Below are positions 43,965-51,865 of a stretch of 64,000 nt of DNA, piece by piece. Each line of letters starts with the position of its first letter. The first letter of the stretch is position 1. A program made the translations under genes and the position numbers. The notes beneath the pieces were generated by a model that worked only from the letters and a program-made list of their open reading frames with translations, was not told the DNA's origin and ran no database searches. Origin of the DNA: Prorocentrum cordatum (lineage: Eukaryota > Sar > Dinophyceae > Prorocentrales > Prorocentraceae). The stretch spans positions 242,501-306,500 of the forward strand of contig CAUYUJ010014201.1 of assembly GCA_963575745.1 (NCBI GenBank), written 5' to 3'.

Positions 43965-45240
43965 TCAATTGAGGAACTTCTTGAAGCGCTTGACCGAGAG
44001 CTGAATGCCCTCGAACATGTGCTCGTGTGTGCTGTAGGCGGCCTGGACCTCAGTCTTCAGCTTATCGTACATGTCCGTGCCCTTGCCGACAGAATCAGCG
44101 CCCTCAATTTTCGCAATCAGAACCTCCATCTTCGTCTCGTGCTGGTCCGCATTGTCCACGCACTTCTTGCGCTCATCGGCCCAGTTCTGGAAGCTCTGAC
44201 GGTCCTTCTGATCCTGATCCCCAGCCTTCGCGAGCAACTGATTCTTCGTGTGCTTTAGGAACTTCAGCTCCTTCTGATACTTGACCAGCATTTGCCTTGG
44301 TAGGGATCATAAACAAGCAATGCGCCGACATGCTTTTCAACGCTAACAACGCACGACAGAACGGATACGAACCAGTTTCTATCGCCATCCCCTCCAGGAG
44401 GGGCGGCGGGGGCGCGGCGGGGGAGAGGGCCCCCCTTCTGGGAGGGGTCTGGCAGAGCACCAGAGATGGAAGGGCAGGGGGCGGCTGCCGAGGACGGCGC
44501 GCGATCTCGTCCTTCTTACTCACGATCTCTGGCCAGTGCGGATTCTCGATCTTCACCTCGCCGCCCCCACCCGACCCCGAAGCGCTGGGCGACGGGAGCT
44601 CGGCCATCCTGATGCCTGCAGCTTCGAGTTGCTTCAGGTTCTTCAGGTTGGACGTCCCCCTGAAGGTGCGCGAGTCCTTCGTCACCAGCTGGTCATCGTC
44701 CATGTTGCGCTCGACGAAGTACCACTCCTTCCACAGAGGCCTGTCCTTGACATCTTCCTTGATGGGGAATTCTTCTTTGGTGCCATGCTCTTCGCTGTTC
44801 TCCCCCCACCATTCCTGCGCGAAGGCAGTGGCTTCCTGGATGTTCGCAAAGTCTTTGATGGTGAGGTTCTTGAGGGCCAGTGCCTGCGATACATTCCGGT
44901 ACCCTTTCTTGGCAGAGCGCGTGTGCACCTCTTCATTCGTGCATCTCTCTTCGAAGGTGGCCAACCAGTCAAGTGTCTTGTCCTTGTCACTCGCGAAGGT
45001 CTGCAAGAAACGTTTCCGATCGGCTGGGTCCTTCATCCCGTTCCAAAGCGCCTGGGCTGCTCTGGCGGATTATGCTGTGCTCGTAGGTTTCCCGCTGCCG
45101 TCCTTCTTCTCCGACTGGTACTTGAGCCGCGCCCTCATCTTGTCGGCCTCCTGCTTGTCGAGCCCGTGCCCCTTCGGGGCCGCCTTCGACTTCTTCGCCG
45201 CTGGTGCGCCCTGGCCCTCGATCTTCTTCTTCGGCGCCAT
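43965..45240 (-). CDS. MAPKKK-type hypothetical protein, two exons, one in-frame stop
   Basis: ATG at 45238-45240 opens MAPKKKIEGQGAPAAKKSKA. The frame runs through MRARLKYQSEKKDGSG, LDWLATFEERCTNEEV, WYFVERNMDDDQLVTKDSRT and GGGGEVKIENPHWPEIVSKK. Exon 1 ends at 44507, exon 2 (44295-43965) continues QMLVKYQKELKFLKHTKNQL and ends FKKFLN-stop. Removing 44296-44506 gives exactly 355 codons. Layout: basic tail, middle domain (about 60-170), short linker, C-terminal coiled coil. I recall many unnamed dinoflagellate proteins with this layout (a K-rich start, '...LKYQS', 'VKVENP', coiled coil). The frame contains one TAA (45070-45072) between STA and SARAAQALWNG; a single C-to-T change from CAA would explain it. 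Without read-through or correction only 56 residues are made from this start. Function unknown. Confidence 0.65.
44296..44506 (-). other. Candidate GA-AG intron, 211 nt, with two hairpins
   Basis: Donor GACGA|GATCGCG, acceptor TACCAAG|GCAAATG restores a continuous frame. Contains CCCCTCCCAGAAGGGGGGG (about 44434-44452 on plus as reverse complement) and CCCCTCCAGGAGGGG (44389-44403). Confidence 0.55.
45070..45072 (-). other. In-frame TAA inside an otherwise open gene
   Basis: Codons on both sides are in the same frame and both sides look coding. Confidence 0.7.
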
Positions 45241-45479
45241 GCTGCGCAACGGTGTGAGGAGAGTGCCCAGCAGGAGCAGAGGAGAGACTACTCCTGGGGC
45301 GGGCATGGCTGCCGCGGGACTGACCCCTGAAATTTGGGATACATCAGCAAAATCGAAATGCCCTGCGGCAGCCGAAACGCCTGCGAATGGCAAGTAGATC
45401 GTCGGGGGCCTTCCCCGCGCACTTCAGTGGTGCGTGTGGGTGTGGTGTGGTGCTGTGGGTGTGGCGTGTGTGGTGGTAC

Positions 45480-46020
45480 ATTTCAGCATCGTCGAGCCTT
45501 CCCCTCAGCCGGGGGTTCGTTTCTCTCCCCTCGAAGGGGCTCGCAACCCACGCGGTCGCCTCCCCCCCCTCGAAGAGAAGGGGTGCTACCTCATCAGCGG
45601 TGAGGCGGGGAGGGGGAGGGGATGTGCCAGGGCCTCCCCCTCAGTAAGGGGTGCGCGCCCCCTCAAAAAGGGGCGCCCCCCTCTCTGGATTGCTTTGCGC
45701 GGCAGGCAAGCACAGGGGCCCGAACGACTCACCCATGATGCAATGCTACTGCTCCCCCCTGCTGCCCCTGCTCACACTGCCCCCCCCTCATTAAAGGGGC
45801 TCACCCTCAGTAAAGGACGGCGGTGCCCCTCCGCAAGGGGCCCGTCAAAGATGTTTCAGGGGCCCCCCTCAATCAGGAACACCGCGCCCCCCAACCCCCC
45901 TAGGGGGCCCGTCAGATACGGCCCAGCCCCGCCCCCTCCCCCCCCCCCACCCTCGGCCAGGGGCGTTTCGCCCCTCAGCGGGACTCGTCTGGCCCCCATG
46001 CAGCGAGGGGGGGTGCACTG
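45480..46020. repeat. Cluster of CCCCT...AGGGG hairpins
   Basis: Examples: CCCCTCAGCCGGGGG (45501), CCCCTCGAAGGGG (45527), CCCCTCAGTAAGGGG (about 45637), CCCCCTCAAAAAGGGG (about 45658), CCCCTCATTAAAGGGG (about 45784), CCCCTCCGCAAGGGG (about 45827). They lie in the spacer between two minus-strand genes; loops differ, stems are conserved. Confidence 0.7.
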
Positions 46021-46036
46021 CAAGCGACCTTTACGA

Positions 46037-46203
46037 GAGAGATTCTCTTAAGAGAATTCTTAAGAGAATTCTCTTAAGAGAATTCTCTTAAGAGAATTGT
46101 TGGTTTTGCCTGAGACATCCACACAATTCTCTTAAGAGAATTCTCTTAAGAGAATTCTCTTAAGAGAATTCTCTTAAGAGAATTCTCTTAAGAGAATTCT
46201 CCA
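46037..46203. repeat. Self-complementary 14-bp repeat array
   Basis: Tandem TTCTCTTAAGAGAA. The unit is its own reverse complement and so are the joints (GAATTC and CTTAAG centres alternate). A 35-bp unique insert (46099-46133) divides it into two blocks of about 4 and 5 units. Confidence 0.9.
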
Positions 46204-46547
46204 AATAGAATTTCCCCTTAAGATAATCGGTTTCGTGATCGCCCGTCCCCTCTGCCAGGGGCAGCCGCGCGCGCCCCTGCAATGAAGGGGCCATAGTCAA
46301 GCAGAGCCCCCTTGACCCGTACCGCCTCTATTCTGGCGCGAGAGGCCGCGCGAATGCATATGGATGTCGGCGCCGTCGCCGACGCGGTCGCCCCGCGGCT
46401 CAGGGCGCGCCGCCCTGGGGCGGATGGGGGTGCAGGAGGAAGATTGACAAGGAGGAAGAGCAGAAGCAAGAGGGATATGGACAAGGAGGAGGGCGGGCGA
46501 CAAGCAGGAGCAGGAGGAAGAGTGACCAGGAGGATGGAGAAGCGGTC
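46204..46547. other. Intergenic, hairpins, no gene
   Basis: CCCCTCTGCCAGGGG (46248) and CCCCTGCAATGAAGGGG (46274) belong to the hairpin family. The rest, GGA-rich, shows no gene. Confidence 0.5.
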
Positions 46548-47710
46548 CTAGCCCCTCTTAGAGGTCGCCTTCGGGCGCTTGCCCTTGTCCTTCTCAGCGT
46601 CCTTGTCCTTGTCTTTGTCGCCCCTCCCTCCTTTCGAGGGTCTGCCCCCCGCCTGGTCCGCGCGGGGCCTTTTTTTTTTTGCTTTGGGGTCCTTCTTTTT
46701 GTTGTCTGCGTTCTCCGCGTCCGCCCTGGCTGCGTCCGCCGTTGCTGCGCCCGTCTCTGGCTGCTCTGGTGTTGCCGCTTCTGGCGCTGCCGTCTCTGCC
46801 GCCTGCCGCTCCTCTGCCTCTCGTTTCTGTTTCTGCTCCGCTTCCTCCTTTGCCCGCGCTGCGTCCTCCGCATCCTTGGCAGCCTTGGCCGCCTCTTCCG
46901 CCCTCCGTGCGGCCGCTCCGGCAGCCAGCAGCCTCGTCCTCGCCTGCGCTTCGGCGGCCTCTGCTGCCCTCTGCAGCTCCAGGCGGGCCTCTGCCTCCCG
47001 CCTCAGCGCGGCGTCCCTCTGCTGTTGTTGCGCCCGCCTCAGGCGGATGATCTCCTGCTCTGCCCTGCGCTCCGGCTCCTGCCGAAGGCGCTCTTTGTGC
47101 CTTTCGACGCACCTCTGCGCCGCCTCCGTGCGATTCAATGCCCGCAAGAGCCTCCGATGCTGCCTTGCGTGCTCTTCCTCTAGCCTCATCAGCTCATCAG
47201 GCTCCTCTGGCTCCGCTTCCTCCTCCATGCCCTCTTCCTCCTCGCCCTCATCCTCCTCTTCTTCCTCCCCCTCTCGGGCTCCGTCGTCGGATCCGTCAAC
47301 CTGCATTGCTTCGGCAGGTGCTGCCGCTGCTGCTGCTGCTGCTGCTGGCGGTGCTGCTGCTGCTGCTGCTGCTGCGGGGTGTCCAGCCGCTGCTGCTGCT
47401 AACAGTGCTGCGGGTGGCGGGCCGATCGGTGGCGTTGGCCCCCCCTGCGGGGGCGGCGGCTGCGCTGCTGTTTCGTTATGCTGCTCCTGTCGGGGAACGA
47501 CGAAGTAAGCTCACCCCCATGAGAGGGGCCTCTTCTTGCGTTTATTCGGTCCCCCCTCGTTTATCCCCTCAAACAGGGGCCCTCCCTTCTTGGCAGCGCG
47601 GGGCAGAGGGGGGGTGCGGTCCTGCAGCAGGCCGACCAAGACCGCCTCCCTGGTATCGCACATCCGCTGCCAGTGCCTGGCAGGCGCAGAAAACTGACCA
47701 GGATAAACAT
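46548..47710 (-). CDS. Alanine-rich coiled-coil protein, two or more exons
   Basis: Downstream exon 47486-46548: EQHNETAAQPPPPQGGPTPP, poly-Ala, MQVDGSDDGAREG, an acidic run, then about 150 residues of Ala/Arg/Glu heptad-like sequence (RRAEEAAKAAKDAEDAARAK) typical of a long coiled coil, and a Lys-rich tail (KKKDPKAKKKRPRADQ, KDKDKDAEKDKGKRPK) that would act as a nuclear signal or nucleic-acid contact. TAG at 46548-46550. Upstream exon ends 47622 and reads PARHWQRMCDTREAVLVGLL and Q; joining CAG|GACCGC...ACAG|GAGCAG removes 135 nt in phase 0 and keeps CAGGA at both ends. The ATG at 47304-47306 (MQVDGSDD) is an internal alternative start. Upstream end unknown. Function unknown; the coil suggests a structural or assembly role. 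Confidence 0.55.
47487..47621 (-). other. Candidate GA-AG intron, 135 nt
   Basis: CAG|GACCGCACC to CGACAG|GAGCAG, CAGGA direct repeat. Contains CCCCTCTCATGGGGG-type and CCCCTCAAACAGGGG hairpins (47515-47530, 47564-47580). Confidence 0.5.
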
Positions 47711-47749
47711 TGAGAAAATCAAAACATCAAACCGACATAACTTCATTCC

Positions 47750-48980
47750 TCAATGTTTGAGGGTTCCCCCCTCCCCACCACTTGCACCCTTGCGTTGCCT
47801 GGCTCTGGCGACCTCGCTCTTGCCGCCCCTCCACCTCCTCCAGTTGCGGTCGCGGTCGCCGTGCTCGTGGAAACGAAAAACCTCTGGCATCTTGGTGTTT
47901 CCTGGCACGTCTTGTCACGGCAACACCGATAAGAAGGTGTGTTTTTTGCCGCACTGCCACACTTCTTGCAGTTTCATCTTGCGAAACGGCCACAAAAAAA
48001 GATAAAACAAGAAGGAAGACAAGGAGAACTACAAAAGACAAAAAAAGAAAAAAAAAAACAAAAAAAAAAACAAAAAAAAAAACACAAAAAAAGAAGAAAA
48101 CCACAGAAAGAAGAAAAAAAAAAAAAGAAAAAAAAAAAAACCAACAAAAAAAAGAAAAAAAAAAAAAAGCGGTGGGACGAGCGGGTGTACCGCTTCCTGT
48201 GGTCCTGGAAGTCCAGCATGAATTCCTCCTCCGCCTCGCTGTCGTCGTCGTCGACCTCAAAGACAGGCGCGTGCCCGTCCTGCAGGGTGTCTCTGTAAAT
48301 CAATCCCTTCAGGAAGGGTCACGGGTCTCTGTGAATGTATCCCCTCAGGAAGGGGAGGTTCTATCGATAAATCCCCTCTGGCAGGGGTCTCTGTAAACGG
48401 ATCCCCTTCTCTGTAAACGGATCCCCTCAGGAAGGGGCGCCTAAACCACGTGTACCCCCAGCTCCTCGTGAGGCCGCTTGCCGCCGCCACCGCCTTCTGG
48501 AGGCAGCCCGCCGCCGCAGCCGCCCGACATCATCATGCCGGAAGCCTGGGGTCCAGAACGGTTGCGGCCGAAAGTTGTTAGTCAGACTCAAAAGGCTAAA
48601 ATCTGGGGGCCTCGTGGGAGGCCCTTCGGGGGGGTGAATGTAATGGAATTTCATAGGAATTCGTCCAATTTTAGACCCCCCCTTTTTTGCTAAAAAAGGT
48701 GGGTCTAAAACTCGGCTGCTGGATTGATTTTTTATCGCCCAGATGGCCAAACAAGTGGCCGTCACTCTTACTTTTCTCCTCATCCTGCCCCAACTCCCCC
48801 CTTGCATTCTGCTTCCGCGCGGCCTGGAGCGCCGAGAGGCACGCGATGAGCGCCCGCATGGCCGCGAGCTCGGGGCGGGGGGCTGGCCCAAGCGCGCTGG
48901 GCGTCAGCTCTGTCGAACGGTTGCGGATGAAGAACATGAAAGCAAATGGGAGAGGGATGGAACGAGGAGGAAACGCAATG
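47750..48980 (-). CDS. Hypothetical multi-exon gene, one in-frame stop
   Basis: Islands in order: ELAAMRALIACLSALQAARK and GQDEEKSKSDGHLFGHLGDK (about 48880-48720); MMMSGGCGGGLPPEGGGGGK and RPHEELGVHVV (48535-48432); DGHAPVFEVDDDDSEAEEEF and MLDFQDHRKRYTRSSH (48290-48172); KMKLQEVWQCGKKHTFLSVL and P (47975-47918), stop TGA 47915-47917, then in the same frame QDVPGNTKMPEVFRFHEHGD, RDRNWRRWRGGKSEVARARQ to TGA 47750-47752. Intervening pieces are a hairpin array (48292-48431) and an A/T homopolymer tract (47993-48168), both best taken as introns. The internal TGA is one C-to-T step from CGA. No domain recognised; Gly-rich and acidic segments precede a basic end. Confidence 0.45.
47993..48168. repeat. 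A-rich tract
   Basis: About 175 bp, mostly A with single C or G interruptions, between two coding islands. Confidence 0.9.
48288..48440. repeat. Tandem hairpin units CTCTGTAAA...CCCCTCAGGAAGGGG
   Basis: Five units about 25-40 bp apart: CCCTTCAGGAAGGG (48305), CCCCTCAGGAAGGGG (48340), CCCCTCTGGCAGGGG (48372), then TCTCTGTAAACGGATCCCCT twice (48389 and 48410), the last with CCCCTCAGGAAGGGG (48423). Located in a probable intron. Confidence 0.8.
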
Positions 48981-48989
48981 CCATACACA

Positions 48990-49289
48990 TAATGAGTAAG
49001 CAGACTGCCGCACCTTTGATCCCCTCCCCGAGGGGTCCCCTCTCGGAGGGGGCCGTTGCCCTGTCTTATCGCGAGTGTGCTGAAGCCCCTCTTAAGGGGT
49101 TCCCCTCCTAAGGGGTTCCATCACTCGCCAATCCATCGCGCGGTCCCCTCACGGAGGGGCGCCCCTGCGATGAGGGGGTGTCGTCTAGCACTGGAGAGGG
49201 CGCTCTGCCAACGGGTATGGCGATGGCAATGGCGATGAAGACGGTAAGGATGATGATGAGGATGGATGCGATGATGAGGATGGATGCGA
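48990..49289. repeat. Spacer with CCCCT...AGGGG hairpins
   Basis: CCCCTCCCCGAGGGG (49021), CCCCTCTCGGAGGGGG (49037), CCCCTCTTAAGGGG (49086), CCCCTCCTAAGGGG (49103), CCCCTCACGGAGGGG (49145), CCCCTGCGATGAGGGGG (49162). Then GATGATGAG repeats to 49289. Confidence 0.75.
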
Positions 49290-50694
49290 TTAGTCGCCCA
49301 AGCGCTGTGCCACTAAGCGCTCAGCCTCCGCCTTAGCAGCTTCCTTGGTGTCAGCCACGGTGCCGTCGACCAAGGCCTTCTTCAGCTCTGCGCCGATCTC
49401 CCTGAGCGTGGCCTCGTCCAAGGTGTCCTTGTACTTTTTCCCGCCGAAACTCACAAACTGGTTCTTCTCACCGTGCGTCCGCTTCAACCCGGTAGAGTGG
49501 TCCCTCTTGTAGTACATCACGCTGTACCCGCGGTCGGCGTGGCCAGCGGGGGGCCCAGCGCCGACCGAGGGCTCATCTGCAGCATCCACGGGCTCATCGG
49601 GTTCCAGCTGCTCTTCCTCCTCCCCCTCATCGTCCTGGTCCGTCTCCGTGTTCGCGGCGGCTGCACTGGGCTTTCTCATCGCAGGCTTCTTTGCCACTAC
49701 ATGTCCTGCTGGCTCCCCTTTTTTGCACGCTTTCGCCTTCGCCTGCGCGGCTGCCGCTCTTGCTGCCAGGAGGGCGTTGGGCTGCTCCGTCTTCTCCGTC
49801 CTGCCGTCGGGAAACACGGCATCCAAGAAACCATCGCCTCCTTTCGTCAGTGTTCCCCGCTCCTCCCTGTCTGCGAACTTCATCACCCTGCACATCGGCT
49901 CGGAGTTGAAATCGAAATACGTGGCCAGGGGATCCTGGGGCGGGTCTCTCACTTGCCCCTCCCGAGCTCCCCTCCCGAAGGGGTTCGGTTACGCCGTGAA
50001 AAATCAAAACTGCTCCCCTCCCCCTCCCACCCTGCCCGCCCCCTCCGATCCTCCTTCGGGGCCGCGGCGGGCGGGTCAGCGAGCTCGACGTCCTCCTGCG
50101 ACAAGAACACCACCATCGGGCTCCACGTGGCAACCTTCTGTTTCTTCCCTGCCGGTTTCGGAGTCGGGCTGATGCCGAAGGCGTTCTTGATGACATTGCG
50201 CCTGCTGCCCCCATCTGCGCTGGACGACGCGGCGGCCGTGGAAGATTTTGGAGGGTTCATCTCTATGTCGGAGCTGCTGTCGTCGCGTTTTTTGCTCTCT
50301 CCTGTGCTTGGGCTTGCCCTGCCAGGCTGCAGCCCCATTGCCACCCCAAGCATTTTTGCGTGCGCCTCCAGCTTCCCCCCCGTCTTGGCGATGTAGAACT
50401 TGTTGCAAACATGGCTGAAAGCGTTGGCCACCTCCTGGCAGAAACGCCTACACTCTTCCTGGTGCATGTTCGGCTTCTGCTTCAACACGACGTCCTGGAG
50501 GTTCTTCCATTTGACGCGTGTGGTGAGCTGCGCAAGCGGCAAGAGAAACGGCATGTTGTTCTTCATGAAGTCATCTATGCCCCCCTGCAGTTGGCATTTT
50601 CGATGAGATCAATGTGCTGTTTCACGAGCGGCTTCAACTGTTCCTCAGTCACAGAAGAAGCCCGTATCTTCACCTCCGTCTTGCCCTTGACCAT
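49290..50694 (-). CDS. YYKRDHS-family hypothetical protein, two exons, one-base slip
   Basis: ATG at 50692-50694 opens MVKGKTEVKIRASSVTEEQL. At a C6 run (50580-50585 on plus) the frame is one base short; a seventh base would continue NCRGGIDDFMKNNMPFLLPL. Then TTRVKWKNLQDVVLKQKPNM, CRRFCQEVANAFSHVCNKFY, VATWSPMVVFLSQEDVELAD. Exon 2 from 49934: DPLATYFDFNSEPMCRVMKF, an Ala/Lys and acidic linker, and the C-terminal module GYSVMYYKRDHSTGLKRTHG, KNQFVSFGGKKYKDTLDEAT, LREIGAELKKALVDG, ending RLGD-stop. Removing 49935-50050 restores the frame and, with the missing base, gives 430 codons. I recall the C-terminal YYK..H..G.R..FGGK module in many dinoflagellate proteins, where it often ends long ORFs; its role is unknown. 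One of the best supported genes here. Confidence 0.65.
49935..50050 (-). other. Candidate GA-AG intron, 116 nt, AGGATC at both ends
   Basis: AAGGAG|GATCGG to CCCCAG|GATCCC with AGGATC repeated; contains CCCCTTCGGGAGGGG. Two other phase-compatible cuts (a GACCCGCCC direct repeat at 50069-50077 and 49938-49946; or GCT|GACCCG) exist, so the exact donor is open. Confidence 0.5.
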
Positions 50695-50699
50695 TGCCC

Positions 50700-50931
50700 A
50701 CCCCCCGCGCAGTGCGCGCAAGCAAGAGTAGCGCTATGTGCCCTCGAGCCTTCGCAGCTGCGGGATGTTGTAACATGCGCGCAATGTGATGCAGCCGATA
50801 CCCCTCGCTCAGGGGACGCATGCCCCCTCACCCAGGGGATCCTTAACAATGCGCGAGCGAAGAAAAGTACGACCTGGCCAAAAATCATGGGTTGGACTAT
50901 AGTGCGACCCAAGGAAAGTGCCAGGTCGATC
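50700..50931. other. Spacer with hairpins, no gene
   Basis: CCCCTCGCTCAGGGG (about 50801) and CCCCCTCACCCAGGGG (about 50824) belong to the hairpin family. GGACTATAGTGCGACCC at 50893 is related to the CTATAG element. Confidence 0.55.
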
Positions 50932-50978
50932 TATAGTTCGACCCCGCACTATAGATCGACCTTGGAGTCTCAAGGTCG
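50932..50978. repeat. CTATAG-bearing flank of array 2
   Basis: Perfect reverse complement of 41437-41478 (42 bp). With the bases before it, GGTCGATCTATAG and CTATAGATCGACC form a 13-bp stem (about 50924-50961). Confidence 0.9.
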
Positions 50979-51592
50979 GAGAACCCGGAGAACCCGGAGA
51001 ACCCAGAGAACCCGGAGAACCCGGCCGGAGAACCCCCGGAGAACCCAGAGAACCCGGAGAATCCTGAGAACCCGGAGAACCCCCGGAAAACCCCCGGAGA
51101 ACCCCCGGAGAACCCTCGGAGAACCCGGAGAACCCGGAGAACCCGGAAAACCCGGAGAACCCGGAGAACCCGGAGAATCCCGAGAACCCGGAGAACCCCC
51201 GGAGAACCCGGAGAACCCGGAGAACCCGGAGAATCCCGAGAACCCGGAGAACCCCCGGAGAACCCCCGGAAAAACCCTCGGAGAACCCGGAGAACCCGGC
51301 CGGAGAACCCGGAGAACCCGGAGAACCCGGCCGGAGAACCCGGAGAACCCGGAGAACCCGGAGAATCTGGAGAACCCGGAGAACCCCCGGAGAACCCACG
51401 GAGAACCCTCGGAGAACCCGGAGAACCCGGAGAACCCGGAGAACCCCTGGAGACCCTCCGGAGAACCCCCGGAGAACCCCCGGAGAACCCGGAGAACCCG
51501 GAGAACCCGGAGAACCCGGCCGGAGAACCCGGAGAACCCGGAGAACCCGGAGAACCCCCGGAGACCCTCCGGAGACCCTCCGGAGAACCGGG
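50979..51592. repeat. GGAGAACCC minisatellite array 2 (0.6 kb)
   Basis: Same 9-bp unit, variants and strand as array 1 at 39.5-41.4 kb. It ends at GGGCGCTATAGTG. Confidence 0.95.
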
Positions 51593-51603
51593 CGCTATAG
51601 TGT

Positions 51604-51846
51604 TCATGACTCGCGCACGCGCGGCCTCTTCCGTCGCGCGCGCTGCTCCGCCTTTCCTTCGAGCCCATCAATGCGACGAAGGGCCATGGCCTCTTTCTTA
51701 GCCCTAACTTCGTCTCTGGACCGGCTGACTTCTTCCTCTTCTTGCATCCTTTTCTTCCACATGGTTTCCTCCTCTCCGCGCCGCCATTTCAGTGCAGTCT
51801 CGTGATCGCGCGCGAGATCTGTCTCGCATTGCGCACGCCGCTTCAT
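51604..51846 (-). CDS. Small basic ORF, unrecognised
   Basis: 80 codons from ATG 51844-51846: MKRRAQCETDLARDHETALK, then WRRGEEETMWKKRMQEEEEV and a KRPRV-type end. Highly charged and helical-looking. Starts 20 nt after the stop of the next gene, in the same direction, and ends beside the GGAGAACCC array. It may be a real small gene, a last exon of the upstream gene, or a chance frame. Confidence 0.35.
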   Translation of the reverse strand: MKRRAQCETDLARDHETALKWRRGEEETMWKKRMQEEEEVSRSRDEVRAKKEAMALRRIDGLEGKAEQRARRKRPRVRES

Positions 51847-51865
51847 GACCCCTTTAAAATGCCGT

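Noticed and set aside
46548-47306. tropomyosin or kinesin-type named coiled-coil protein
   Set aside because: The coil is low-complexity Ala/Glu/Arg without diagnostic motifs; naming it would be guesswork.
48288-48440. CRISPR-like or terminator series from regularly spaced hairpins
   Set aside because: Spacers are also repetitive, the number of units is small and the series sits in a probable intron.
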